A stretch of DNA of 64,000 nucleotides from Citrobacter sp. Marseille-Q6884 (GCF_945906775.1 NZ_CAMDRE010000001.1:1302001-1366000), one strand, 5' to 3'; shown: positions 38,226-47,906, counted from the stretch's first letter. Program-made: numbers and translations. The notes: generated by a model from the sequence alone, not told the origin.

Positions 38226-39959
38226 TTACTGATTCCCGACCTGATCGCCGTATGGCAGAGTATCGTAATCAATCAGGGCGTTTTTCTTGTACGGATTGCC
38301 AATCCAGCGGGTCGTTTCTTTAAACTGCGGGCTGGTAATGGCGCGAGTCGGATCGAACCCATCGTAAGTAAGGCCCGCTAAATCAGACCAGGTGTGGATA
38401 AGCTCTGAGCTGCTGTACTTACGATTGACGTCCTGGGAGAAATCCCGGGGATGCGCAGCTTGCCATTTCTCAGAGGTCCACAGCAGGAAAGGCACCGTAT
38501 ACATATGACGCGTTGGGTTGTCTTCATTACGACCCTGGGTTTTATGTGGCGGCGTGTCATAGACCTCTTCGCCGTGATCCGAGAAGTACAGCAGGAAGCC
38601 GTTCGGGTCGGTGGCTTTATAGTCGTTGATCAGGCTGGCGACGATATGGTCATTGTAGACATTCGCGCTGTCGTAATCGTTGTATGACTCCAGTTCATCA
38701 TTGCTCAGGCCTGCAGGGACGTTGTCGATATTATTATCGAATTTCCCCTGACCATCTGGATAACGGAATTTGTACTTAATATGCGTACCCAGCAGGTGAA
38801 CGATGATGAACTTTTTCGGCGCAGGGTCGGCCAGCACTTCTTTAAACGGCGCCAGGACGTTGCTGTCATATTCTCGCGCACTTTGGGTACGCTGCTGGTT
38901 CATATAGAACTGCTTATCCGTCTGTTTCGAAAACACGGTCAGCATGGTATTACGGGCGGTCATCGTTTGCTGATTGGTGATCCAGAAGGTCTTGTAACCG
39001 GCCTGTTTCATCATGTTCATCAGTGACGGCTGCGTCAGGTACAAATCCGGGTTTTTCTCGTTGGCGAAGGTTAGCGCCTGCTGCAGGATTTCAATGGTGT
39101 ACGGACGTGAAGTCACGACATTATTGAACACCGTGAAGTTAGGATCGGATTTATGCAGTGCGTCCAGTTCAGGCGTCGTTTCGCGCGGATATCCATACAG
39201 ACTCATGCGTCCACGCTGAGTTGACTCGCCAATAACCAGAATCAGCGTGCGCGGCGCATCACCAGAGTTATCTTTAAAGTTAGCCAGCGGCGGCAGCGCA
39301 TTGTTTTCATTTAGCAGGCTATTTAGTGAAGTCAGTTGCTGACGATACTGATAATACCCAGAAATAAATTGCCATGGTGCGGCAGGCTCCATACGTGAAG
39401 CCAGGCCGTCCAGTGTTTTTTCGAAGGGTTTGTCTTTAATTAACGTATTAACGGCAAACGGATGCAGAATCAAACCGTATAACAGTGCAAACGACACCAG
39501 AAAACGCCAGGGCGACGGAATATGAACAGGGCGCAGACGCGTCCATAGCAAAATCGCCATTGCTGTATACGCCAGCGCGATTAACACAATTTTCAGGCTG
39601 AAATATTGGCTCAGATATTCGCTGGCTTCGTTTGCATTGGTCTCAAACATCACGTACAGAACGCTCTGTGAGAACTCTTGCCCATAGATGACGTAATAAC
39701 TCAGCGCGGCCAGCGAGGCGGCCCACAGTATTACGCCAATGACAGCGGCAATAATGCGAATACGGTTTGGAAATAAGAATACCGGGATCAACCACAGCGA
39801 ACTGAATAATAACGAATCGCGTAAACCGGTAGACCCGCTGTAACCGCTGAAATAGATAGTGGCCTGTAATAATGAGGAAAAAAACCAAAAATAGAGGAGA
39901 GCCCAACCCAGGGCTTTCCAGCTAAACACGGGTTTAGACTGGAGTTTTAAGGATTGCAT
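38226..39959 (-). CDS. eptC: lipopolysaccharide core phosphoethanolamine transferase
   Basis: Inner-membrane enzyme (YijP/CptA) adding phosphoethanolamine to a phosphorylated heptose of the LPS inner core, which strengthens the outer membrane against detergents and metals. Its 577 residues match E. coli. Five N-terminal transmembrane helices lie within the first 175 residues. The periplasmic alkaline-phosphatase-like domain has the catalytic Thr in VIGESTQRGRMSLYG and metal-binding FYSDHGEEVYDTP with IIVHLLGTHIKY. It is monocistronic, convergent with yijO, and preceded by 214 bp. Confidence 0.96.
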   Translation of the reverse strand: MQSLKLQSKPVFSWKALGWALLYFWFFSSLLQATIYFSGYSGSTGLRDSLLFSSLWLIPVFLFPNRIRIIAAVIGVILWAASLAALSYYVIYGQEFSQSVLYVMFETNANEASEYLSQYFSLKIVLIALAYTAMAILLWTRLRPVHIPSPWRFLVSFALLYGLILHPFAVNTLIKDKPFEKTLDGLASRMEPAAPWQFISGYYQYRQQLTSLNSLLNENNALPPLANFKDNSGDAPRTLILVIGESTQRGRMSLYGYPRETTPELDALHKSDPNFTVFNNVVTSRPYTIEILQQALTFANEKNPDLYLTQPSLMNMMKQAGYKTFWITNQQTMTARNTMLTVFSKQTDKQFYMNQQRTQSAREYDSNVLAPFKEVLADPAPKKFIIVHLLGTHIKYKFRYPDGQGKFDNNIDNVPAGLSNDELESYNDYDSANVYNDHIVASLINDYKATDPNGFLLYFSDHGEEVYDTPPHKTQGRNEDNPTRHMYTVPFLLWTSEKWQAAHPRDFSQDVNRKYSSSELIHTWSDLAGLTYDGFDPTRAITSPQFKETTRWIGNPYKKNALIDYDTLPYGDQVGNQ

Positions 39960-40131
39960 AATGTGAGCCTGTCTTTAATCGTAGCGCCAAGATTAGCGAC
40001 TAAACCTTAAGGAGAACTGAAGCATCGCGATGTTAGTATCGCGTTATTGCTTTTTGGTTATTCACGCGGTGAATAAGTGCAGGCGGGATATTATTGAAAA
40101 TGAAACGGTTATGACAGCGGTTTTTAATGTC

Positions 40132-40157
40132 ACCCCCAAACATTGGCATGGGGGTGA
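40132..40157. repeat. GTCACCCCC/GGGGGTGAC inverted repeat after ppc
   Basis: GTCACCCCC and GGGGGTGAC flank a short loop 18 nt beyond the ppc stop. On the minus strand the stem is followed by ATTAAAAACC, a weak U-tract, so it is a likely but non-ideal terminator of ppc. Confidence 0.6.
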
Positions 40158-40173
40158 CGGAGGGCGGTGAGTA

Positions 40174-42825
40174 TTAGCCTGTATTACGCATACCGGCCGC
40201 GACGCCTGCGATGGTGACCATTAGCGCCTGTTCGACACGCGGGTCGGGTGCTTCGCCTTGCTCCTCAGCCAGGCGCGAACGATGTAAAAGTTCAGCCTGT
40301 AAGACGTTCAGCGGGTCAGTATAAATATTCCTGAGCTGAATTGACTCGGCAATCCACGGCAGATCGGCCATCAGATGGGAATCATTGGCGATCGCCAGCA
40401 CCACATTGATGTCGTCTGCCAGACGGTTACGTAGCTCTTCACCCAGCGGCCACAGCTCTTTTTTGACCAGGCGCTGATCGTAGTATTCTGCCAGCCACAG
40501 GTCCGCTTTTGAGAACACCATTTCCAGCATACCAAGGCGTGTAGAGAAGAAAGGCCAGTCGCGGCACATCGCTTCCAGTTCGCTTTGTTTACCATCTTCG
40601 ACCACTTTTTGCAGCGCAGTGCCCGCACCCAGCCAGGCCGGGAGCATCAGGCGGTTCTGCGTCCAGGCAAAAATCCACGGAATGGCACGTAGAGACTCTA
40701 CCCCGCCAGTTGGACGACGTTTTGCCGGACGTGAACCGAGGGGTAATTTACCCAGTTCCTGCTCTGGCGTTGCGGAGCGGAAATAGGGGACAAAATCTTT
40801 GTTTTCACGTACATATCCGCGGTACAGATCGCAGGAGATGGCTGAAAGCTCGTCCATGATATGACGCCAGTCATCTTTCGGCTCCGGCGGAGGCAACAGG
40901 TTGGCTTCCAGGATCGCGCCAGTGTAGAGCGACAGACTGCTGATGGTGACTTCCGGCAGACCGTATTTGAAGCGGATCATTTCACCTTGCTCAGTCACGC
41001 GCAGCCCGCCTTTCAGGCTGCCTGGCGGTTGAGAGAGCAGCGCCGCATGAGCAGGCGCGCCGCCGCGACCAATAGAGCCGCCGCGACCGTGGAACAGCGT
41101 CAGTTCAATGCCGGCTTTTTCACAGGTTTTGATCAACGCGTCCTGTGCCTGATATTGCGCCCAGGAGGCCGCCATCACGCCCGCATCTTTCGCCGAGTCA
41201 GAGTAGCCAATCATGACCATCTGTTTGCCCTGAATAAAGCCGCGATACCAGTCGATATTCAGTAACTGGCTCATGACGTCATCGGCATTGTTCAGATCGT
41301 CCAGCGTTTCAAACAGCGGCGCAACCGGCATGGCAAAGCCTATTCCGGCTTCCTTCAGCAACAGGTGAACGGCCAGAACGTCCGACGGCGTTTTCGCCAT
41401 TGAGATGACGTAAGCGGCAATAGAACCGTAAGGCGCTTCGGCAATGACCCGGCAGGTATCGAGCACTTCACGGGTATCGTTGCTTGGCTCCCAGTTGCGC
41501 GGTAAAAGCGGGCGCTTGGAGTTTAGTTCGCGGATCAGGAACGCTTGTTTATCCGCTTCTGACCAGTTTTCGTAATCGCCAATGCCCAGATAACGGGTCA
41601 GTTCTCCCAGCGCTTCGGTATGGCGGGTACTTTCCTGACGAATATCAATACGTACCAGCGGTACGCCGAAACATTTCACGCGACGCAGGGTGTCGAGCAG
41701 TTCGCCATTGGCGATAATGCCCATGCCACAGGCCTGTAGAGACTGATAACACGCGTACAGCGGTTCCCATAGCTGCTCGTTTTGGGTCAGCAGGCCAGCG
41801 GGTTTCGGTAATTTTTCGCCTTTCAGACGAGCTTCCAGCCAGGCCTGGGTCGCCATCAGACGTGAGCGCAGGGTTTTCATCAGGTAGCGGTAAGGTTCTG
41901 CCGCACCTTCTTCGCCAACCATCGCCATCAGTTCCGGCGTGGCATCAACCATCGACAGCTCAGAAATCAGAATATGGATATCTTTCAGGAACAGGTCGGT
42001 GGCTTTCCAGCGACTGAGCAGCAATACGTGGCGGGTGATATCCGCGGTGACGTTTGGGTTACCGTCACGGTCACCGCCCATCCAGGAAGTAAACCGGACC
42101 GGTACAAAATCGACCGGCAGCTTGTAACCCAGATGTTCTTCCAGCTGTTCGTTAAGTTCGCGCAGATAGTTAGGCACGCCTTCCCACAGGCTGTTTTCAA
42201 CGACCGCGAAGCCCCATTTGGCTTCATCAACCGGGCTGGGACGTAATTTACGGATCTCGTCCGTATGCCAGGATTGGGCAATTAATTGACGCAGGCGGCG
42301 CATCAGTTGATTACGTTCGTAATCGACAATGTCTTTGTTATCCAGCTGCTTGAGGCAGGCATTAACCTCACCCATTTTATGGATCAGCGTACGGCGGGTG
42401 ATTTCGGTCGGGTGTGCAGTGAGCACCAGCTCCAGAGACAGCGCTTCCACGGCTTTCTTGATGGTGGCTTCGTCGAGGTTGGGCTGGGCTTTCAGTTTAC
42501 GCAGGGTGCGGGCAATCACTTCCGGGTTGCTGGCAGCTTCGCCTTTTGGCGAAATGCTGTGGTATTGCTCGGCGGTATTGGCCAGATTCAGGAACTGGCT
42601 AAACGCGCGGGCAACTGGCAGCAGCTCGTCGTTAGACAGATTCTGTAGCGTGGTGAGCAACTCCTGGCGGTTCGCTTCATTGCCAGCGCGAGATGATTTA
42701 GACAGCTTACGGATTGTTTCTACGCGATCAAGAATGTTCTCTCCCAGCGCATCCTTGATGGTCTCTCCCAGCACTTTGCCGAGCATACTGACATTACTAC
42801 GCAACGCGGAATATTGTTCGTTCAT
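40174..42825 (-). CDS. ppc: phosphoenolpyruvate carboxylase
   Basis: Anaplerotic cytosolic tetramer converting PEP and bicarbonate to oxaloacetate. It is activated by acetyl-CoA and fructose-1,6-bisphosphate and inhibited by aspartate in E. coli. It has 883 residues as there. The catalytic histidine is in LVLTAHPTEI (138), with the glycine-rich loop FHGRGGSIGRGGAP near 578-591 and the C-terminal aspartate-site residues and the RNTG end. It is monocistronic. The upstream region contains an ERIC element about 40 bp before the start codon. Confidence 0.99.
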   Translation of the reverse strand: MNEQYSALRSNVSMLGKVLGETIKDALGENILDRVETIRKLSKSSRAGNEANRQELLTTLQNLSNDELLPVARAFSQFLNLANTAEQYHSISPKGEAASNPEVIARTLRKLKAQPNLDEATIKKAVEALSLELVLTAHPTEITRRTLIHKMGEVNACLKQLDNKDIVDYERNQLMRRLRQLIAQSWHTDEIRKLRPSPVDEAKWGFAVVENSLWEGVPNYLRELNEQLEEHLGYKLPVDFVPVRFTSWMGGDRDGNPNVTADITRHVLLLSRWKATDLFLKDIHILISELSMVDATPELMAMVGEEGAAEPYRYLMKTLRSRLMATQAWLEARLKGEKLPKPAGLLTQNEQLWEPLYACYQSLQACGMGIIANGELLDTLRRVKCFGVPLVRIDIRQESTRHTEALGELTRYLGIGDYENWSEADKQAFLIRELNSKRPLLPRNWEPSNDTREVLDTCRVIAEAPYGSIAAYVISMAKTPSDVLAVHLLLKEAGIGFAMPVAPLFETLDDLNNADDVMSQLLNIDWYRGFIQGKQMVMIGYSDSAKDAGVMAASWAQYQAQDALIKTCEKAGIELTLFHGRGGSIGRGGAPAHAALLSQPPGSLKGGLRVTEQGEMIRFKYGLPEVTISSLSLYTGAILEANLLPPPEPKDDWRHIMDELSAISCDLYRGYVRENKDFVPYFRSATPEQELGKLPLGSRPAKRRPTGGVESLRAIPWIFAWTQNRLMLPAWLGAGTALQKVVEDGKQSELEAMCRDWPFFSTRLGMLEMVFSKADLWLAEYYDQRLVKKELWPLGEELRNRLADDINVVLAIANDSHLMADLPWIAESIQLRNIYTDPLNVLQAELLHRSRLAEEQGEAPDPRVEQALMVTIAGVAAGMRNTG

Positions 42826-42865
42826 ATTAACCCAGACACCCCATCTTTATTTGTAAAGGTCCTGT

Positions 42866-42976
42866 ATCTTTCGCGCCACAGCGGCGTTGGCTGCACTTGC
42901 TCAACCTGGTCACTGACTGATGTCAGCGTTCTGGATGGGGTCGTTTGCCGCCTTGCGGTGACGTGAAATCTTTCGG
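42866..42976. repeat. ERIC-type element upstream of ppc
   Basis: A diverged ERIC: outer arms TATCTTTCGCGCCAC and GGTGACGTGAAATCTTTC, with inner segments GGCGTTGGCTGC, ACCTGGTCACTGACTGA, and GTTTGCCGCC. It aligns arm for arm with the zapB copy. Confidence 0.8.
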
Positions 42977-43126
42977 ACTTTGCTTTTTAGCCGTCTTTTA
43001 TAAAGCCACGTAAAACACCTGACGTCAATTGCGGCGAAATCGGTTCAGCAAACGAAAAAATGGCGGGAATTTACGTTATTTAATTCATATCGAATCAAAT
43101 AAGCATTTCTTATGGAAATGTTAAAT

Positions 43127-43165
43127 TCTCACCCGCAATAACACCAAAGGCTTATGCGGGTGAGA
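43127..43165 (-). terminator. argE 3' stem-loop
   Basis: TCTCACCCGCA at 43127-43137 and TGCGGGTGAGA at 43155-43165 are an 11-bp perfect inverted repeat, starting 6 nt after the argE stop. The following minus-strand tail is ATTTAACATTTCC, only weakly U-rich, so termination may need help from Rho. Confidence 0.65.
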
Positions 43166-43171
43166 GGAAGA

Positions 43172-44323
43172 TTAATGCCAGCAAAAATGGTGCACAACCT
43201 GGGTGATCAATTCACGGGTTGGCTTAATAAAACGTGTTTCCAGATATTCATCTGGCTGATGTGCCTGATTAATAGAACCCGGTCCCAGTACCAGCGTCGG
43301 GCAAAGCGTCTGGATAAACGGCGCTTCGGTACAGTAGTTAACGACTTCCGTTTGGGTGCCCAACAGTTTCTCAACCACTTCCACCAGTTGATGGTCTGGA
43401 GGGCACTCATAGCCAGGGATGGGCGGGTGCAGTTCTGAAACGGTCAGACGACCCGGCCAGCGTTCGCTGACCGGTGCCAGCGCATCGTTAAGTAATCCAT
43501 TCAGATCGTTCAGCGTCATACCGGGCAGCGGGCGAATGTCCATATGCAGTTCGCAGCAGGCGCAGATACGGTTGGCGGCATCACCCCCGTGAATGTGGCC
43601 CAGATTTAATGTCGGGTAAGGAACGGTAAACGCGTCATAGTGATAGCGATCTTTCAGGTCATCACGCAGCTTCATGATGTGACCGATGGCATCGTGCATC
43701 AGCTCAATCGCGTTCACACCGCGCGCCGGATCGCTTGAGTGACCCGATTGTCCCAGAATGCGTATCGCGTTAGAAATATGGCCTTTGTGCGCACGAACCG
43801 GCTGCAGGGACGTAGGTTCGCCAATGATGGCGCAGTCAGGGCGCAATGCAGTGGTTTCAGAGAAATAGCGCGCACCTGCCATGCTGGTCTCTTCATCGGC
43901 GGTCGCCAGAATGTAGAGCGGCTTTTTTAGTTTCGCGATCTCCACATCCCGTAGCGCATCAAGGATAAAGGCGAAGAAGCCTTTCATGTCTGCCGTGCCC
44001 AGACCGTAAAGCTTATTGTCATGTTCGGTCAGCGTGAAGGGGTCGCACGTCCAGCGCCCGTCGTCAAACGGTACGGTATCCGTATGACCCGCCAACAGAA
44101 GGCCGCCTGCGCCGTGTCCGGCACTGGCCAGCATGTTGAATTTATTGCGCGTACCGGGAACCGGTTGAACCTCAACGTTGAAGCCTAAATCTTTGAACCA
44201 GCCCGCCAGCAGAGTGATTAAACCTGCATTGCTTTGATCGAGCGCTTCTTCGGTGGCGCTAATCGACGGTGTGGCGATCAAAGCGCGGTAAATCTCGATA
44301 AATGGCGGTAAATTGTTTTTCAT
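43172..44323 (-). CDS. argE: acetylornithine deacetylase
   Basis: Zinc-dependent M20-family amidohydrolase cleaving N-acetylornithine to ornithine and acetate in linear arginine biosynthesis. I chose ATG 44323 (MKNNLPPFIEI), giving 383 residues as in E. coli. Metal ligands are in LLLAGHTDTVPFDD (His about 80), GTADMKGF (Asp about 112) and TADEETSMAGA (Glu pair about 144-145), with a C-terminal GPGSINQAHQPDE. It is divergent from argCBH and shares the ArgR operator region. Confidence 0.98.
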   Translation of the reverse strand: MKNNLPPFIEIYRALIATPSISATEEALDQSNAGLITLLAGWFKDLGFNVEVQPVPGTRNKFNMLASAGHGAGGLLLAGHTDTVPFDDGRWTCDPFTLTEHDNKLYGLGTADMKGFFAFILDALRDVEIAKLKKPLYILATADEETSMAGARYFSETTALRPDCAIIGEPTSLQPVRAHKGHISNAIRILGQSGHSSDPARGVNAIELMHDAIGHIMKLRDDLKDRYHYDAFTVPYPTLNLGHIHGGDAANRICACCELHMDIRPLPGMTLNDLNGLLNDALAPVSERWPGRLTVSELHPPIPGYECPPDHQLVEVVEKLLGTQTEVVNYCTEAPFIQTLCPTLVLGPGSINQAHQPDEYLETRFIKPTRELITQVVHHFCWH

Positions 44324-44346
44324 TGTTGACACACCTCGGGTCATGA

Positions 44347-44388
44347 TAGTATCAATATTCATGCATTATTAGTGAATAAAAATACAAT
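44347..44388. promoter_or_regulatory. tandem ARG boxes between argE and argCBH
   Basis: Two 18-bp ArgR-type sites side by side: GTATCAATATTCATGCA (44349-44365) and TAGTGAATAAAAATACAA (44370-44387). Both keep the TGAAT / ATTCA half-sites and the 3-4 bp spacing seen for paired ARG boxes. They cover the facing promoters. Confidence 0.85.
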
Positions 44389-44478
44389 AACGTTGAGCGT
44401 AATAAAACCCACCAAGTGTAAGGTGAGGTGATAAAGGCTTACCCCAGGAAACCGAACAGTAGAAGGTGAACGGTCCCG

Positions 44479-45483
44479 ATGTTGAATACGCTGATTGTGG
44501 GCGCCAGTGGCTATGCTGGCGCAGAGCTTGTGACCTATGTAAATCGCCATCCTGATATGACCATAACCGCTTTGACGGTCTCAGCGCAAAGCAATGATGC
44601 AGGAAAATTAATCTCCGATTTACATCCGCAGTTAAAGGGCATTGTCGATTTGCCGTTGCAGCCAATGTCAGATATCAGCGAGTTTAGCGCAGGGGTGGAT
44701 ATTGTGTTCCTCGCGACGGCTCATGAAGTCAGCCATGACCTGGCGCCGCAGTTTCTGCAGGCCGGATGTGTGGTGTTCGACCTTTCGGGCGCGTTCCGCG
44801 TTAACGACGGCGCGTTCTATGAAAAATATTATGGCTTTACTCATCAGCACCCTGAATTGCTGGAGCAGGCGGTATACGGCCTGGCGGAGTGGAGTGCAGA
44901 CAAGCTGAAAGACGCGAATCTGATAGCTGTACCTGGCTGCTATCCCACGGCGGCGCAGTTGTCGCTAAAACCGCTGATTGATGCCGATCTTTTGGATCTC
45001 ACGCAGTGGCCGGTGATTAACGCCACCAGTGGGGTGAGCGGTGCAGGCCGCAAAGCGGCAATTTCTAACAGTTTTTGCGAAGTCAGCCTGCAGCCGTATG
45101 GCGTGTTTACCCACCGTCATCAACCGGAAATCGCGATGCATTTGGGCGCGGAGGTGATCTTCACCCCCCATCTGGGCAACTTTCCGCGCGGTATTCTGGA
45201 AACCATCACCTGTCGTCTGAAAGCGGGGGTGACCTCTGCGCAGGTGGCGCAAACGCTACAGCAGGCATATGGCGATAAGCCGCTGGTGCGTCTGTATGAA
45301 AAAGGCGTTCCGGCCCTGAAAAACGTGGTTGGCTTACCGTTCTGTGATATCGGGTTTGCTGTTCAGGGTGAACACCTGATTGTGGTGGCGACCGAAGATA
45401 ACTTATTGAAGGGCGCAGCGGCGCAGGCTATGCAGTGCGCAAATATTCGTTTCGGCTTCGCTGAGACACAGTCTCTTATTTAA
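44479..45483 (+). CDS. argC: N-acetyl-gamma-glutamyl-phosphate reductase
   Basis: NADPH-dependent enzyme reducing N-acetylglutamyl phosphate to the semialdehyde, the third step of arginine synthesis. It has 334 residues. The Rossmann loop GASGYAGAEL is at 8-17, the catalytic cysteine is in AVPGCYPTAAQL (Cys154), and ISNSFCEVSLQ plus HRHQPEI hold conserved binding residues. It is first in argCBH, 7 bp before argB, and repressed by ArgR through the boxes upstream. Confidence 0.99.
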   Translation: MLNTLIVGASGYAGAELVTYVNRHPDMTITALTVSAQSNDAGKLISDLHPQLKGIVDLPLQPMSDISEFSAGVDIVFLATAHEVSHDLAPQFLQAGCVVFDLSGAFRVNDGAFYEKYYGFTHQHPELLEQAVYGLAEWSADKLKDANLIAVPGCYPTAAQLSLKPLIDADLLDLTQWPVINATSGVSGAGRKAAISNSFCEVSLQPYGVFTHRHQPEIAMHLGAEVIFTPHLGNFPRGILETITCRLKAGVTSAQVAQTLQQAYGDKPLVRLYEKGVPALKNVVGLPFCDIGFAVQGEHLIVVATEDNLLKGAAAQAMQCANIRFGFAETQSLI

Positions 45484-45490
45484 GGGTGCA

Positions 45491-46267
45491 ATGATGAATC
45501 CACTAATTATTAAACTGGGCGGCGTTTTACTGGATAGCGAAGAGGCGCTGGAGCGTCTGTTTACCGCACTGGTCAATTATCGCGAATCGCATCAGCGTCC
45601 GTTGGTCATTGTGCACGGTGGCGGCTGTGTCGTCGATGAGCTGATGAAACAGCTTAATCTGCCGGTGAAAAAGAAAAATGGCCTGCGCGTTACGCCAGCC
45701 GATCAGATTGACATCATTACCGGTGCCCTGGCGGGAACGGCGAATAAAACCCTGTTGGCCTGGGCGAAAAAACATCATATTTCGTCGGTGGGGCTGTATC
45801 TTGGCGATGGCGACAGCGTAAAAGTGACGCCGCTCGATAAAGAGTTGGGTCATGTTGGACTGGCACAGCCCGGTTCACCTAAGCTGATTAACACGCTGCT
45901 GGAAAACGGTTTTCTACCGGTGGTCAGCTCCATTGGCGTGACAGAAGATGGACTGCTGATGAACGTGAATGCCGATCAGGCTGCGACGGCGCTGGCGGCA
46001 ACGCTGGGAGCGGATCTGATCCTGCTTTCTGATGTCAGCGGTATCCTCGATGGTAAAGGCCAGCGTATTGCTGAAATGAGCGCAGCGAAAGCAGAACAGC
46101 TGATTGAGCAAGGCATTATCACCGATGGCATGATTGTTAAAGTGCATGCAGCGTTGGATGCTGCGCGTACCTTGGGTCGCCCGGTTGATATCGCCTCCTG
46201 GCGTCATGCCGAACAACTCCCGGCGCTGTTTAATGGCACGCCGATTGGTACGCGTATTCTGGCGTAA
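45491..46267 (+). CDS. argB: acetylglutamate kinase
   Basis: Amino-acid-kinase-fold enzyme phosphorylating N-acetylglutamate with ATP. It has 258 residues. IIKLGGVLLD holds the catalytic lysine (Lys8), VIVHGGGCVVD the glycine loop at about 40, and SDVSGILDGKG the nucleotide site near 180. The protein is the short, arginine-insensitive form usual in enterobacteria with the linear pathway. The frame opens with MMN, and either Met could start. It lies between argC and a REP palindrome. Confidence 0.99.
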   Translation: MMNPLIIKLGGVLLDSEEALERLFTALVNYRESHQRPLVIVHGGGCVVDELMKQLNLPVKKKNGLRVTPADQIDIITGALAGTANKTLLAWAKKHHISSVGLYLGDGDSVKVTPLDKELGHVGLAQPGSPKLINTLLENGFLPVVSSIGVTEDGLLMNVNADQAATALAATLGADLILLSDVSGILDGKGQRIAEMSAAKAEQLIEQGIITDGMIVKVHAALDAARTLGRPVDIASWRHAEQLPALFNGTPIGTRILA

Positions 46268-46283
46268 TCGATTTACAGAACCT

Positions 46284-46314
46284 GCAAGCCGGATAAGCGC
46301 AGCGCCATCCGGCA
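46284..46314. repeat. REP palindrome between argB and argH
   Basis: AAGCCGGATAAGCGC and AGCGCCATCCGGC form a typical REP inside the argCBH operon. Confidence 0.85.
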
Positions 46315-46344
46315 ATAAAATTCAAGACATTAAGGAAATTCGTT

Positions 46345-47718
46345 ATGGCACTTTGGGGTGGGCGTTTTACACAGGCAGCAGATCAGCGGTTCAAACAGTT
46401 CAACGACTCGTTGCGTTTTGATTACCGTCTGGCTGAACAGGATATTGTCGGCTCTGTGGCCTGGTCCAAAGCGCTGGTCACCGTGGGTGTACTGACTGCT
46501 GATGAACAGCAACAGCTCGAAGAGGCGCTGAACGTGCTTCTGGAAGAGGTACGCGCCAACCCACAGCAAATCCTTGCAAGCGATGCCGAAGATATCCATA
46601 GCTGGGTAGAAGGCAAGCTGATCGATAAGGTGGGTCAACTGGGTAAAAAGTTGCACACCGGGCGCAGCCGTAATGACCAGGTTGCGACCGATCTGAAGCT
46701 GTGGTGCAAAGACACGGTTGTTGAACTGCTTTCCGCTAACCGTCAGTTGCAAAGCGCGCTGGTGGAGACTGCGCAGCATAACCAGGACGCGGTGATGCCG
46801 GGTTACACCCACCTGCAGCGTGCGCAGCCCGTGACATTTGCTCACTGGTGTCTGGCTTATGTCGAAATGCTGGCGCGTGATGAGAGCCGTCTGCAGGATG
46901 CGCTCAAACGTCTGGACGTTAGCCCGTTAGGCTGCGGTGCCCTGGCGGGTACGGCTTATGAAATCGATCGCGAACAGTTGGCCGGCTGGTTGGGCTTTGC
47001 CTCGGCAACCCGTAATAGCCTGGACAGTGTTTCAGATCGTGACCATGTGCTGGAACTCCTGTCTGACGCCTCTATCGGCATGGTGCACTTGTCGCGTTTT
47101 GCTGAAGACCTGATTTTCTTTAACACCGGCGAAGCGGGTTTTGTCGAGTTGTCCGACCGTGTGACTTCGGGTTCATCCCTGATGCCGCAGAAGAAAAACC
47201 CGGATGCATTAGAGCTGATCCGCGGTAAATGTGGTCGTGTGCAGGGGGCTCTTACCGGCATGATGATGACGCTTAAAGGGCTGCCGCTGGCCTACAACAA
47301 AGACATGCAGGAAGATAAAGAAGGGTTGTTCGACGCGCTCGACACCTGGCTGGACTGTCTGCATATGGCTGCACTGGTACTGGACGGCATTCAGGTGAAA
47401 CGCCCGCGTTGTCAGGAAGCCGCGCAGCAGGGCTATGCTAACGCCACTGAGCTGGCAGATTATCTGGTAGCGAAAGGCGTACCGTTCCGTGAAGCGCACC
47501 ATATTGTGGGTGAAACGGTGGTCGAGGCGATTCGTCAGGGGAAACCGCTGGAAGCGCTGACGCTCGCTGACTTGCAGAAGTTCAGCAATGTGATCGGCGA
47601 TGACGTTTACCCGATTCTTTCGCTGCAATCCTGCCTGGATAAACGTGCGGCGAAAGGCGGCGTATCACCTCAGCAGGTCGCACAGGCGATCGACTACGCG
47701 AAGGCGCGTCTGGCGTAA
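46345..47718 (+). CDS. argH: argininosuccinate lyase
   Basis: Fumarase/aspartase-superfamily tetramer splitting argininosuccinate to arginine and fumarate, the last step of arginine synthesis. It has 457 residues as in E. coli. The superfamily signature GSSLMPQKKNPD (about 277-288) with the mobile-loop Ser is present, as are HTGRSRNDQVATD near 105 and GYTHLQRAQPVT near 153. It is last in argCBH, followed by a terminator and then by the oxyS sRNA on the opposite strand. Confidence 0.99.
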   Translation: MALWGGRFTQAADQRFKQFNDSLRFDYRLAEQDIVGSVAWSKALVTVGVLTADEQQQLEEALNVLLEEVRANPQQILASDAEDIHSWVEGKLIDKVGQLGKKLHTGRSRNDQVATDLKLWCKDTVVELLSANRQLQSALVETAQHNQDAVMPGYTHLQRAQPVTFAHWCLAYVEMLARDESRLQDALKRLDVSPLGCGALAGTAYEIDREQLAGWLGFASATRNSLDSVSDRDHVLELLSDASIGMVHLSRFAEDLIFFNTGEAGFVELSDRVTSGSSLMPQKKNPDALELIRGKCGRVQGALTGMMMTLKGLPLAYNKDMQEDKEGLFDALDTWLDCLHMAALVLDGIQVKRPRCQEAAQQGYANATELADYLVAKGVPFREAHHIVGETVVEAIRQGKPLEALTLADLQKFSNVIGDDVYPILSLQSCLDKRAAKGGVSPQQVAQAIDYAKARLA

Positions 47719-47737
47719 CATTGTTGGTATTGCTTCG

Positions 47738-47766
47738 AGCCTGGCATCAAGCCGGGCTTTTTTACG
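47738..47766 (+). terminator. terminator of argCBH
   Basis: The stem GCCTGGC / GCCGGGC (one mismatch) around ATCAA, followed by six T residues. Confidence 0.85.
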
Positions 47767-47775
47767 CAAAAAAAA

Positions 47776-47886
47776 TGCGGACCGGGGATCCGCAAAAGTT
47801 CACGTTGGCTTTAGTTATTTCGAGTATGAGAGAAACTCTCTAAACGGGCAGTCGCTTCAAGGGTTAAAGGGGTGCCGCCCCGTTTC
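47776..47886 (-). ncRNA. oxyS: OxyS small RNA
   Basis: Hfq-dependent stress sRNA induced by peroxide. Its reverse-complement sequence runs from GAAACGGGGCGGCACC (5' end at 47886) through CCTTTAACCCTTGAAGC, the A-rich linker AATAACTAAAGCC and CAACGTGAACTTTTGCGGA to a 17-nt GC hairpin and a T-run. The order of conserved blocks and length (about 110 nt) match E. coli OxyS. It is divergent from oxyR and read toward argH, as in E. coli. The terminal hairpin is shorter than the E. coli one (17 against 19 nt). Confidence 0.93.
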
Positions 47887-47906
47887 TGTGGTGCATTATT
47901 AAACAG

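Larger units (their letters stand above)
42826..43171. promoter_or_regulatory. ppc upstream / argE downstream intergenic region
   Basis: A 346-bp region without a gene. From left to right it holds the ppc ribosome-site region, an ERIC element, an A/T-rich stretch (43040-43120) that could hold the ppc promoter, and the argE 3' stem-loop. Confidence 0.5.
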
